A stretch of 44,088 nucleotides of DNA from Candidatus Aminicenantes bacterium JdFR-78 (GTDB lineage Bacteria > Acidobacteriota > Aminicenantia > JdFR-78). The position numbers were made by a program, and so were the translations under genes. This document shows positions 1-8,756 of the stretch, in pieces. The notes under the pieces are model-generated. The model was not told the origin of the DNA. It saw nothing but the letters and a program-made list of their open reading frames with translations, and searched no databases. Where the stretch lies: assembly GCA_002010665.1 (NCBI GenBank), contig MTON01000034.1, positions 1 through 44,088 of the forward strand, in the 5' to 3' direction. Position 1 is the first letter of the stretch. Every line of letters starts with the position of its first letter.

Positions 1-104
1 CCTTGACTTTAAAAGGAGGCTTAATTTTAATATATTTCGTGTAGATTTTCTCATGAGGCAACGATTCAATTTCATATAGATTTTAAGTGATTCAATTCGA
101 TGTA

Positions 105-134
105 TTGAATTCTAATCTTCTTTTAATGTATAAT
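105..134 (+). promoter_or_regulatory. sigma-70-type promoter
   Basis: TTGAAT at 105-110, an 18-nt spacer and a perfect TATAAT at 129-134 lie just before the gene starting at 155. A GAGGT ribosome-binding site follows at 143-147. The DNA to the left (1-104) is AT-rich and shows no gene. Confidence 0.55.
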
Positions 135-154
135 TTTTATAAGAGGTATTCAAA

Positions 155-985
155 ATGAGAAAGAAAATTTTTATTTTATTCATTTTCACTTCGATTTTTT
201 TTATTTTTACTATTTCGGGCCTCTGCAAAATAGAAAAAATTGAGAGTCAATGGGCTTCATCCCCTCCAAAAATTGATGGTATAGTAAATGAATGGAGTGA
301 TGTAACTTTTGGTTTTGATAAGAAAAAGGAGATTAATTTTGCCTTTAAAAATGATAGTAGCTATCTTTATGCTATCTTAATATTCAAAAATCCTAAATTT
401 CTGAGTTCAATAGACCAAACTGGCATAACTTTATGGTTTAATCCAGAAGGTAAGAAAAAGAAAAATTTTGGTGTTAAATTTAAAATGGAAAGACTAACTG
501 CTGAAGAATTTATAAGCCTCCTTGAGAGAACAAAGGGTCCGCTTCCAGAAGAAAAAAAACAGGAAATTAAGGCTAATCCATATTATTTTGTTTACAAAAG
601 CGAATTAATTCAAAAGAAAAAGAAAAAATCAACTTTTCCAATGAAAAGCATAGAATTTGGAAAGCCAATTTTTAGATTTACGAGGTTAAAAAGGGAGAGA
701 GTTTATGAATTTAAAATTCCTTTTGAACTAATTCCTAACATAGAAATGAGCCAGAATTTAATAGTAGGATTTGAATGGGGTGGCATGACAAAGGAAATGA
801 AAGCTCAAATAATGAAAATGCGAGCAGAAATGAGTACAAGAGCAAGGGAGCGAGCTGCATCCATGAAAACCTTCGAAACAAGAGATTCTAGAGAAGAAGG
901 AATAGGCATGGGTTCAATGCCTTTTCGAAGAACTGTAAAGAAATATTCATTCTGGATAAATTTAAAATTAGCCCAAGAAAAATAA
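155..985 (+). CDS. secreted protein with CBM9/DOMON-like N-terminal region
   Basis: A 276-residue protein with a clear N-terminal signal peptide (charged MRKK, then a long hydrophobic stretch to about residue 24). Residues 35-50 read 'PKIDGIVNEWSDV', the typical opening of CBM9-like beta-sandwich domains that often bind sugars or sit beside outer-membrane proteins. The C-terminal third is rich in Lys, Arg, Met and Glu with no recognised domain. The stop codon overlaps the next gene's ATG (TAATG), so the two are translationally coupled, which suggests an exported partner for the VWFA-type protein. The exact ligand is unknown. The start is supported by GAGGT at 143-147 and the promoter upstream. 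Confidence 0.6.
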   Translation: MRKKIFILFIFTSIFFIFTISGLCKIEKIESQWASSPPKIDGIVNEWSDVTFGFDKKKEINFAFKNDSSYLYAILIFKNPKFLSSIDQTGITLWFNPEGKKKKNFGVKFKMERLTAEEFISLLERTKGPLPEEKKQEIKANPYYFVYKSELIQKKKKKSTFPMKSIEFGKPIFRFTRLKRERVYEFKIPFELIPNIEMSQNLIVGFEWGGMTKEMKAQIMKMRAEMSTRARERAASMKTFETRDSREEGIGMGSMPFRRTVKKYSFWINLKLAQEK

Positions 986-2223
986 TGAGAAATGTATTAC
1001 TTTTCCTATTAACAATTGCAGCATTAGTAATTCTTCCTCTCCATTCCCAGAAAATTTCAGAAAAGGTTCTTGTGATTAATGTTGAAGTACCAGTAAGGGT
1101 ATATGACGGCAATAAATTTGTTGATAATTTGACAATAGATGATTTTGAAATATATGAAAATGGAAAACTTCAAAAAATTGAGGCAGTTTATTTAGTAAAA
1201 AATAACAATATTCAACGGAGCGAAGAGAAACAAAAATTTTTTCCAAAAATTTCAAGAAATTTCTTCCTCTTGTTTGAAATCACAGAATATACTCAAAAAC
1301 TAGGTGAAGCTGTTAATTATTTCATTAAAAATATATTCACGCCTGAAGATAATCTGATAATAATTACTCCAATTAAGTCTTACATATTAAAAAAACAGAT
1401 TTTAAAAGTAAAATCAAAAGATGAGATAGTAAATCAATTAAAAGGTCTTTTAAAAAGAGATATAGCTCTTGGAAGTTTTGAATATAAAAGTTTAGTAAAA
1501 GACCTTGAAGGATTGGCTATTTCACTCTCTGCAGCTTTATCTGCTGGAGAAAGTGGCAGAGATTTAATTCAAATGGGGGGAACAACATCTTCTGAATATC
1601 AAGAAATGCCAGTCGACGAGCAATTAATGAGATATGAAAGTATTCTAAGGGAATTAGAAGAACTTCGTTATGTTGACCAAAAAAGACTTCTCGATATAGC
1701 TAACTTTTTAAAGAGAAAAGAAGGACAAAAATATGTTTTTTTATTTTATCAAAGGGAATTTATTCCTCAAATTTCACCTCGGGTATTAAATCAATATTCA
1801 AGTTTATTTCAGGATAGGCCGGATATTCTTCAAGTTCTTGTAAATCTTTTTGATTTTTATCGAAGGGACACCACATTTAATATTGATAAGGTGAAGAAGG
1901 CTTATTCAGATTCATCCATATCTATTCATTTTCTATTTATTACAAGCCCTCCCAAAAAGATGTTTGGAATTCAATTCCAAGAGCAATCAGAAGATATTTA
2001 TAAGGCTTTTAAAGAAATAGCAGATGCTACAGGTGGATACATAGAAAGTTCTTCCAATATTTTATCCTCTTTTAAAAATGCTCTAAATGCTTCAGAAAAT
2101 TATTATTTGTTGTATTACATTCCTAAGAATTACAAACGGGACGGGAAATTCAGAAGAATTGAGGTGAAAGTAAAAAATAGGGACTATAAAGTAATACACC
2201 GATATGGATATTTCGCTGATTAA
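985..2223 (+). CDS. VWFA-related secreted protein (acidobacterial type)
   Basis: A 412-residue exported protein. After a signal peptide (residues 1-21) it has a beta-rich segment beginning 'VLVINVEVPVRVYDG' with 'NLTIDDFEIYENG', the signature of the VWFA-related domain family abundant in Acidobacteriota. A von Willebrand A-like body follows, with 'FFLLFEITEY' near residue 92 in the place of the usual FFLLFDxS strand. The canonical MIDAS DxSxS is not intact (ExTEY here), so metal-dependent binding is doubtful. The start overlaps the preceding stop by one base. It ends convergently, 3 nt from the GWxTD gene. The role is unknown; protein-protein interaction in the periplasm is the family expectation. 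Confidence 0.7.
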   Translation: MRNVLLFLLTIAALVILPLHSQKISEKVLVINVEVPVRVYDGNKFVDNLTIDDFEIYENGKLQKIEAVYLVKNNNIQRSEEKQKFFPKISRNFFLLFEITEYTQKLGEAVNYFIKNIFTPEDNLIIITPIKSYILKKQILKVKSKDEIVNQLKGLLKRDIALGSFEYKSLVKDLEGLAISLSAALSAGESGRDLIQMGGTTSSEYQEMPVDEQLMRYESILRELEELRYVDQKRLLDIANFLKRKEGQKYVFLFYQREFIPQISPRVLNQYSSLFQDRPDILQVLVNLFDFYRRDTTFNIDKVKKAYSDSSISIHFLFITSPPKKMFGIQFQEQSEDIYKAFKEIADATGGYIESSSNILSSFKNALNASENYYLLYYIPKNYKRDGKFRRIEVKVKNRDYKVIHRYGYFAD

Positions 2224-2226
2224 AAA

Positions 2227-4299
2227 TTACTTTGTTTCCTTAATTTCCTTTACTAATTTTTTAATTTTTTCTTGCTTAGGATTAAGACTAAGGGAAGCTT
2301 TTAATACATTGAGGGCTTCCTTTAATTGTCCTGTCTTAAAATAACAAAATCCTAAAGCATTTAAGAGTCTTATATCGCTATTATAAATCTTATTACCTTC
2401 CAATAAATTATTGATAGCTTCTGAATATTTTCCCTTTCCAGCAAGAGCTAATCCTTTTATTAGAAAATAGTCAAAACGATACTTTTCGTCTTCCTTTAAA
2501 TTTTCTATTATTTCTAAAGCTCTATCATATTTTTTATTCTTAACTAGAAAATAACCATATCTAATAACACCTTTTTTGTAATTGGGATTTAGTTTATATG
2601 CTTTTTCATAATTAACCATTGCATTATTTACAGCTCCAATTTTTGCATATTGATCAGCTAACATTAAATACATTAAAAATTTACTTGAAAGAGGAAAATT
2701 TTTTATCTTTACTATTGGATGACCAATTATTTCTGCAGGGGATATAATAAAAGTAGTCTTTCTTTTATCAATCATTTTTTTATCTTCTTCAAAAAGATAT
2801 ACAGTCATCTCATATAGATCTGGGACAAGTTTATTAGATGGTATGGTTTCAATAAGGCTTAAGAGTGTTCTATTATAAGGATAATTTTTAAGTTTAAAAA
2901 GAAGTGTCTTGATACTTTTTGTACCTTTAATTGAAATTTCCACTCTTCCTCTTTCCCATAGTTTCTTATTAATATTGGAAATTCCAATAAAAAAGACGAT
3001 TTCTTCTTTATTTGAAAAGATATTTTTTGGATCTATTAATAATTTCTTGTTTACTATTTTAAATGGTAAATGATTATTTACATCATAGTATTCAGTTTTA
3101 TAGCCCAATATTAATCCACATATTCTTGGATGAGGTGCGTTTTCTGGAAGATTTACATCTGTCTCATATACTGAGAACTCTTTTCCAACGGAGTTTTGTA
3201 AAAGAATAGTCAGTTTATAGTTTCCCTCAATAATTGGAAAAGAATCTTCAATAGAGAGACCATTCGCTTTAACTTTTTCAATAATTTCAGGTGAAAAGTA
3301 AAAGGGATAATTTTTCGTATACTGAAAAATAATTTTATCCTTTTTTCTCAAAGAGACATTAACTTTAAAATTACAAAAGTATTTATCTTTAGGTTCATAA
3401 TAATCTATTGAAATCTTTTTTGGAGCAATAGAGAAATGAACAAAATTAAGACCAAGCACAGGATCGGTTATTAAGGCTGTATAGCCATCTGACTCCACGT
3501 AATTAGTCAAATAATCTGTAGTTACTACACCTTTGAATCTCAAAAAATGAGTAGCATAAGAGGGATTTATTCCCCTCTTGGGAGCCTCAAGAATTTTAGA
3601 AATTATAATATTATTTCGAGTAGAGGGCTGATATCCATAAGGAATCTCCCCTGGGATCATAGATAAAGAGACTAAGGCTAATGTAGGAGCCATTTCACGA
3701 AGTTTCTCATATAAGGTTTCATAATCCATTGGATCTAGCCGTTTTCCCTCAACCATTAAACTTGCTGGACCATCCACAGCTGGATCATACAATTTATATT
3801 CTCCTACTTCTCCTTTTTTATAAAAAACTAATGCAAAATGTGGAGGAAGACCTTTTTCTTTATCACCATAATAATACCACACCTGTGTAGGATAAATGCC
3901 TTTTACTCCTTCGAATCTTTCTATACTTACTGGAGGCCCGAGTAAAATATAAAATTTTCCCATATCTGTCATCCATCCTTCCCTCGGTGAGCCTCTACGC
4001 AAATATTTATTTGCATAATTGAATCGTCGAATATGTTCCTCTCGAAATTCATTTTCAGGCGTCCCTGGAGTTGGGTCTCTAACTTTCCAAAAAGTCTCTA
4101 TAAATAAATCTCTTTCTCTGTCATTATTTAGTTTAAGAAAAACCTCTCGTTCTTGTGGAAGTATTATATAATGAACTAACTTAAGCCATTCCCGATATTT
4201 CTTTGGAAGTTCTTTTTCCGTTATCTTCTTCTCAGACGAGAATAACAGATATGGAATAATAAGTAGTAAAATAATTATTTTCAAAATCTTAATTCTCAT
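2227..4299 (-). CDS. GWxTD-domain protein with C-terminal TPR repeats
   Basis: A 690-residue protein with a signal peptide (residues 1-22, 'IIILLLIIPYLLFSS'). The GWxTD domain occupies roughly residues 30-200. It shows the hallmark 'FWKVRDPTPGTPENEF' (70-85), 'GWMTD' (108-112) and the following 'YILLGPP'. The middle is beta-rich, and residues about 545-685 hold four or so tetratricopeptide repeats. GWxTD is a domain of unknown function found in Acidobacteriota, Bacteroidota and relatives, often beside TonB receptors. Domain order and overall length match those of the gene at 35360-37399, so the two are paralogues. The gene lies 14 nt downstream of a shorter GWxTD lipoprotein on the same strand and is probably cotranscribed with it. 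Confidence 0.8.
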   Translation of the reverse strand: MRIKILKIIILLLIIPYLLFSSEKKITEKELPKKYREWLKLVHYIILPQEREVFLKLNNDRERDLFIETFWKVRDPTPGTPENEFREEHIRRFNYANKYLRRGSPREGWMTDMGKFYILLGPPVSIERFEGVKGIYPTQVWYYYGDKEKGLPPHFALVFYKKGEVGEYKLYDPAVDGPASLMVEGKRLDPMDYETLYEKLREMAPTLALVSLSMIPGEIPYGYQPSTRNNIIISKILEAPKRGINPSYATHFLRFKGVVTTDYLTNYVESDGYTALITDPVLGLNFVHFSIAPKKISIDYYEPKDKYFCNFKVNVSLRKKDKIIFQYTKNYPFYFSPEIIEKVKANGLSIEDSFPIIEGNYKLTILLQNSVGKEFSVYETDVNLPENAPHPRICGLILGYKTEYYDVNNHLPFKIVNKKLLIDPKNIFSNKEEIVFFIGISNINKKLWERGRVEISIKGTKSIKTLLFKLKNYPYNRTLLSLIETIPSNKLVPDLYEMTVYLFEEDKKMIDKRKTTFIISPAEIIGHPIVKIKNFPLSSKFLMYLMLADQYAKIGAVNNAMVNYEKAYKLNPNYKKGVIRYGYFLVKNKKYDRALEIIENLKEDEKYRFDYFLIKGLALAGKGKYSEAINNLLEGNKIYNSDIRLLNALGFCYFKTGQLKEALNVLKASLSLNPKQEKIKKLVKEIKETK

Positions 4300-4313
4300 T
4301 TTATCTTTAATTA

Positions 4314-5234
4314 TTATAATTTTATTTTAAAAATTTTTCTCGCCTTATTTATATTAGGTTCAACTTTTATTATAACATCAAAATAATAATTTCCTGATTT
4401 TAAATTATCAAAAGAGAATTTAAATTTTAAGAAGTCTTTTTCTAATAACTGTTTTTCGATTCCTTCAAAGTGACGACTTTCACGAAAGATATATTTTAAT
4501 GGTTTTCCTTTTTCATATATATAAAATTCAAATTCAAAATCTGCTTTAAGTTTACCATTTTCTTCAATGAAATATATTGATTTCAGAGGGACTGAAATTA
4601 TAATTTTTTTTTCTTTTTTATTATATTTCAGGTTAAAATCCATAAATTTTAATGGGAAATCTTCCTCTTTATATATTAATCCAAATTTTGCTCGCTCCAT
4701 TGCATCAAAAAAACTCCCATACACTCCAGAATATGGATCAAATCTGTAACTCCCGTCTCCTCTTTTATCTATAAATTCCACTGCAAATCTATAGCGATAA
4801 TAAATCCATAATAAGTATCCTTTAATATCCGGCCTATTTAATACAGGTCTTTGCTCGATTTTATCAGGAGGACCAAAATAAATATAAATTCTCCCCCTAT
4901 CAGTCTTCCATCCGGGAATTCCTTCATTAAAATGTTTATTTGCATATTCGATTCTTCTAAAAAATTCTTCTTTAAATTCATTCTCTTCTGTCGTAGGATC
5001 TGGGTCTCTTTTTTCCCAAAAGTCCTTTATAAACTCCTCTCTCGATTTTCTGTCTGGGAGATGAAGAAAAATGTCTTTCTCCTCCTTGCTCATAATAAGT
5101 CGAGCCTTTTCATAGAATTCTTTGCTTTTAGGGTCAAGCTGAATTTTTAATGAAGCGCAATTTATTAAAAAAAGGACAAAAAATAATAGAGGAATTAGGG
5201 GAAGAATTTTTTTATAATTTATTAAGCTTGGCAT
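4314..5234 (-). CDS. GWxTD-domain lipoprotein
   Basis: A 306-residue protein with a lipoprotein signal: hydrophobic residues 10-22 and lipobox LINC at 23-26, so Cys26 is the likely acylated residue. The GWxTD domain follows, with 'FWEKRDPDPTTEENEF' (72-87), 'GWKTD' at 108-112 and 'YIYFGPPD'. The C-terminal half (about 200-306) is beta-rich and lacks the TPR tail of its downstream neighbour. It lies between the receptor's terminator and the long GWxTD gene. The receptor terminator (5254-5288) implies either read-through or a separate weak promoter. Function is unknown; the context suggests an envelope complex with the neighbouring receptor. Confidence 0.8.
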   Translation of the reverse strand: MPSLINYKKILPLIPLLFFVLFLINCASLKIQLDPKSKEFYEKARLIMSKEEKDIFLHLPDRKSREEFIKDFWEKRDPDPTTEENEFKEEFFRRIEYANKHFNEGIPGWKTDRGRIYIYFGPPDKIEQRPVLNRPDIKGYLLWIYYRYRFAVEFIDKRGDGSYRFDPYSGVYGSFFDAMERAKFGLIYKEEDFPLKFMDFNLKYNKKEKKIIISVPLKSIYFIEENGKLKADFEFEFYIYEKGKPLKYIFRESRHFEGIEKQLLEKDFLKFKFSFDNLKSGNYYFDVIIKVEPNINKARKIFKIKL

Positions 5235-5253
5235 TTCTTTCTTAAAAAAGAAG

Positions 5254-5288
5254 AAGCTCCCCCACCCTTTAACTAAGTGGGGGAGCTT
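5254..5288 (-). terminator. intrinsic terminator after the Oar-like receptor gene
   Basis: An 11-bp perfect stem (AAGCTCCCCCA at 5254-5264 pairing with TGGGGGAGCTT at 5278-5288) with a 13-nt loop. Read on the minus strand the stem is followed by a T-rich tract (CTTCTTTTTT). It sits 25 nt past the receptor stop codon. Confidence 0.85.
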
Positions 5289-5313
5289 GAAGTTTGCGAA
5301 TTTTAGTATGCTT

Positions 5314-8300
5314 TTAGAACTCGAACCTCACTCCCAATCTCAAGACTCGAGGATTCAGAATCTCGTTGATTAACCCAGCAGTCTTGTTTGGAACAAATGC
5401 ACCACTGTGGACATAGTAGTTTCCAAGGTCTAATTGATATTTTCTGTTTATAATTCTGTTGTTAAAGACATTAAATAGATCTGCCATGATGTAGATTCGA
5501 CCTGTCTCTCCTAATTTTAGAACTTTTTCGAGTCTTAAATTGAGATTCCAGAAGTTCGGGAGTCTGTGAGTTCCAAATGGAGTTAGATAAACCCAAATAC
5601 TACGCTCAAGTGGGTTAGGAGCATTATAATCTATTATATTTACCCTTTCTCTAAGAATATGTCCCTCTCGAGCATTGAAGGTGAAGGAGATATTCACATC
5701 CCATGGCAATTGATAAAGTCCAGAGAGTTTGAACAGCCATCTTGAGAATACATACTGACTAACTTTACCACTACCACCGCCCATGTACTGAGCATACTGT
5801 TTACCATCTAAAGCCCAAATGTTTGTTGGATTGAGATATCCTTTATCTCCAAAATGGACTCTCTCATTTTGTAGAGTAAAAGAACCGTTCAGCATCCAGC
5901 GATTAGATAGACGCTTATTAAATCGAAGTTCTATACCCATGTAGTCTTGATAGTAATCGGGTCTTTCAGTTACATAAATGTAATAGTAATTTGGAACACC
6001 AGCTTTTCTGAGATAATAAGGTTTTCCTGCAGCATCCTTGGCAGGCTGAGTCCCTAAATTAGCAGGAATTGTTCCAACTTGAGTATAATCATCCTGTGAA
6101 CGAATTGTATTCTTGTCAGAGCCATCCCACTGGAGTTCCCAATTGTAATCGTGTAATCTTCTATAAGTGAAATCAAGTGCTACTCCAAAATCGGGTAGAA
6201 CTTCTCTTTCAATAGATACAATTACTTCATCAATTAAGTAAGAACCAACGCTCGGATCAAGTGTATATTGAGGCTTACCAGTTTTTTGAGGATTACTAGG
6301 ATCAAAACCACCCCAGCTCCACCACTCAGCAGCTGGAATATTTGCAATTATATTGCCATTGCTATCAAAAACTTGATGTAAGGAATAATCTCCAACATAC
6401 TGCCAGTACAATTCAGTCACATCAACTAAACCATTTCCATTATTATCAAGCCACCAAAAATAAACCCAACCACCTGTATAAGTGGGCAAGAAGTAATCAG
6501 CCCATCCAGTGTGCATAAACTCGCCATAACGAGCTAAATTCAATTTTGCAATTGTTTTACCATCTCCAAATACATCGAAAGTGATTCCAATTCTCGGTGA
6601 GAAAGTTTTCATAGCCCAATCAGGCTTTATCTCAGGAATCTTTAAACCAGGGAGAAATCTGTCAATTGCATTAATGGTTGTGGAGGAGAAATTGTCTTTC
6701 CATGCGCCATTATTAGGTTCTACTGCTGTCTTTGTGAATGCAGAAACTCGAGGTGCTTGATGGTCATAACGGAATCCGAGTAAGAAATTGAATCTTCCTA
6801 CTGAAATAGTATCACTAAAATAACCAGTATACTGAACAACTGTATTATTATCTCTCCATCCTCGCCAGGTTGCTATACGTTGAATTCCAGGAACAACATC
6901 AGGAATGTTATCACCTGTTACATCTACAGTTGGTCTGTTTCCATAATTGTAATACAATATTACATTACCGGATGAGCTCCAATAATGAGTTCCTGTACTG
7001 TGACGGAAGTCAAACCCAGCCTTAATTTCATGGCTTGCCCCTAACAATTCATCAGCAAAATAATTTAATTGGAAGTAAAGGGAATGAGATGGTCGGCTTG
7101 CATTGTATGCAAAATATGAATCTCTATAGACTCGGTTATCAACATCATATCTAAGGAGTCTATTCTGCTCCTCGTCTTCCATAGGAATCAAATTAAATCC
7201 CGCATCATTAAAGGAATATTTAAGAGACACAAACAAATTGTTCCCGAACATGTGTTCGTCTTGAACTTTGTAAATCGGGCTCCCAAAATGATATTTTCCA
7301 GTTTGATGCCATCCTCTCGGGAAAGTAGCGCTTGCAGATCTTCCCCACTTTTCCTTATTACCAATATGAGCAAAGAGCTCTAATCTGTTTTCTGGAATTA
7401 ACTGTAAATTGATTTTACCTGCATAATTCTGTAAGAGAGTATCATCAGCAGCTCCTGTTATAACATTAGTCTTTATGTCCTGAACACCAAATGACATCCA
7501 CCACCATGCTTTATCTTTTACAAATGGGCCTCCCATATTGAATCCATAGTCTTTAATATTGCGGATAACATTATATCCTGTCCAGGTTGGATGCAGAGAC
7601 AATATCTCATCAATCTCAGGTCCTGTATGGGAAGCTTGGAATTTAGAATCAACAAGATAGAATCTTCCACCAAAACTTACTTTATTTCCGCCTCTTCTTG
7701 TAACTAAGTTGATGCTGACACCACCTCCCTGTATAGTAACATCCTGTGCTCCTGTTGTAATATTTATTTCTTCAAAAGCATCGAAGTCATAATAGGTAGG
7801 TGAAGCTACTGCTGCTGGGTCAGTTATTACAACTCCATCTAAGCTCCATTGGTCGTAACCTCCTCCTTTTGCAAAAAAACCTGATTGCTGACCAGACTCT
7901 GAACCTCCAATGTTTTCTCTATCCACCATGATACCTGGTGCTTGCTGGAGAACAACCCATGGATCTCTTGCAGTAGGAAGAGATTGTAATTCTTCTCTCG
8001 TAACATTTTCAATTATGGATGTCTTTTTTGTCTGAACAACAGGGGTAGGAGCAACAACAGTTATTTCTTCTTCTAATTTTCCTAATTCCATGACTATTGT
8101 AATTTCAGTATTCTTACCAACAACAACTTGAATATTCTCTCTTATTACGGTTTTGAATCCTTTAAGTTCAGCCTTAATTGTATAATCAGTAGCAGGAGAG
8201 AGAGACATAAAACGAAACATACCATCTACACTAGTAACAACACTAATAGGAGCAGTCAATTTTCCTGTTAAAGTGACTGTAACACCAGGAAGAGGATTCC

Positions 8301-8409
8301 CTTCTGTATCAACTACTCTTCCATAAATGTTTCCTGTTCTTAACTGAGCATGAGCAACAAGGCATAAAATGATTAAGAACCCAAGTCCCATTAAAATTCT
8401 TTTACTCAA
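5314..8409 (-). CDS. Oar-like TonB-dependent receptor with carboxypeptidase-regulatory-like domain
   Basis: A 1031-residue outer-membrane protein. Order: signal peptide (1-21); a carboxypeptidase-regulatory-like beta-sandwich (about 24-110, 'GNIYGRVVDTEGNPLPGV'); a plug domain (about 120-240, with 'SLDGVVITDPAAV'); then a long beta-barrel rich in aromatic residues and ending in 'LGVRFEF', a C-terminal Phe typical of BAM substrates. Such proteins import or bind large ligands with TonB energy, or act as Oar-type surface proteins; the ligand is not readable. The start is TTG at 8409 with a strong AAGGAGGTG site just upstream. A sigma-54-type promoter precedes it and a terminator follows. It is a distant paralogue of the receptor at 29992-32826. 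Confidence 0.88.
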   Translation of the reverse strand: MSKRILMGLGFLIILCLVAHAQLRTGNIYGRVVDTEGNPLPGVTVTLTGKLTAPISVVTSVDGMFRFMSLSPATDYTIKAELKGFKTVIRENIQVVVGKNTEITIVMELGKLEEEITVVAPTPVVQTKKTSIIENVTREELQSLPTARDPWVVLQQAPGIMVDRENIGGSESGQQSGFFAKGGGYDQWSLDGVVITDPAAVASPTYYDFDAFEEINITTGAQDVTIQGGGVSINLVTRRGGNKVSFGGRFYLVDSKFQASHTGPEIDEILSLHPTWTGYNVIRNIKDYGFNMGGPFVKDKAWWWMSFGVQDIKTNVITGAADDTLLQNYAGKINLQLIPENRLELFAHIGNKEKWGRSASATFPRGWHQTGKYHFGSPIYKVQDEHMFGNNLFVSLKYSFNDAGFNLIPMEDEEQNRLLRYDVDNRVYRDSYFAYNASRPSHSLYFQLNYFADELLGASHEIKAGFDFRHSTGTHYWSSSGNVILYYNYGNRPTVDVTGDNIPDVVPGIQRIATWRGWRDNNTVVQYTGYFSDTISVGRFNFLLGFRYDHQAPRVSAFTKTAVEPNNGAWKDNFSSTTINAIDRFLPGLKIPEIKPDWAMKTFSPRIGITFDVFGDGKTIAKLNLARYGEFMHTGWADYFLPTYTGGWVYFWWLDNNGNGLVDVTELYWQYVGDYSLHQVFDSNGNIIANIPAAEWWSWGGFDPSNPQKTGKPQYTLDPSVGSYLIDEVIVSIEREVLPDFGVALDFTYRRLHDYNWELQWDGSDKNTIRSQDDYTQVGTIPANLGTQPAKDAAGKPYYLRKAGVPNYYYIYVTERPDYYQDYMGIELRFNKRLSNRWMLNGSFTLQNERVHFGDKGYLNPTNIWALDGKQYAQYMGGGSGKVSQYVFSRWLFKLSGLYQLPWDVNISFTFNAREGHILRERVNIIDYNAPNPLERSIWVYLTPFGTHRLPNFWNLNLRLEKVLKLGETGRIYIMADLFNVFNNRIINRKYQLDLGNYYVHSGAFVPNKTAGLINEILNPRVLRLGVRFEF

Positions 8410-8447
8410 TTTTTCACCTCCTTTTTAAAAATTTCATCTTTGCACTC

Positions 8448-8464
8448 TGCAAAAAATATGCCAA
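8448..8464 (-). promoter_or_regulatory. sigma-54 (-24/-12) promoter for the receptor gene
   Basis: On the minus strand the sequence is TTGGCATATTTTTTGCA. The GG and GC doublets are separated by exactly 10 nt, as in the sigma-54 consensus TGGCAC-N5-TTGCW. It ends 38 nt upstream of the TTG start of the receptor. No sigma-70-like element of comparable quality is seen on that strand of the gap. Confidence 0.65.
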
Positions 8465-8552
8465 TTCTTAAAAAAATTAATATTTTTTAGATGGTCTCTA
8501 TGATTATTGAATTTTAAAAAATATCTAAAAAGAATTTTTCTTTATATAATCT

Positions 8553-8665
8553 AAAAAATTCAATTTTTTGAACAAAAATTCAATTTTTTGAATTTTTAAT
8601 AACTTCTAATTATTAAATAAGATATTAATTTTTTCATTTAAAAAATTCAGTTTTTTGGAATTTTT
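8553..8665. promoter_or_regulatory. three-copy AT-rich palindrome array (candidate enhancer or operator)
   Basis: Three related imperfect palindromes built on ATTCAATTTTTTGAAT occur at 8558-8573, 8579-8594 and, as a variant (ATTCAGTTTTTTGGAAT), at 8645-8661. They lie in the 347-nt gap between the divergent receptor and mutase genes, about 90-215 bp upstream of the sigma-54-like promoter. That is the usual distance for activator sites of NtrC-type enhancer-binding proteins. The rest of the gap is AT-rich and shows no gene. Confidence 0.45.
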
Positions 8666-8689
8666 GTATATCATTAAAAAAATTAAATT

Positions 8690-8718
8690 TTGACATTAAA
8701 AATCACTTCTTTTAAAAT
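8690..8718 (+). promoter_or_regulatory. sigma-70 promoter for the mutase genes
   Basis: TTGACA at 8690-8695, a 17-nt spacer and TAAAAT at 8713-8718. The start codon of the mutase subunit follows at 8757 behind an AAGGAAGGTG ribosome-binding site. Confidence 0.7.
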
Positions 8719-8756
8719 CAAAAGGAAAGAAAACAGTGCTCAAAGGAAGGTGAGAA

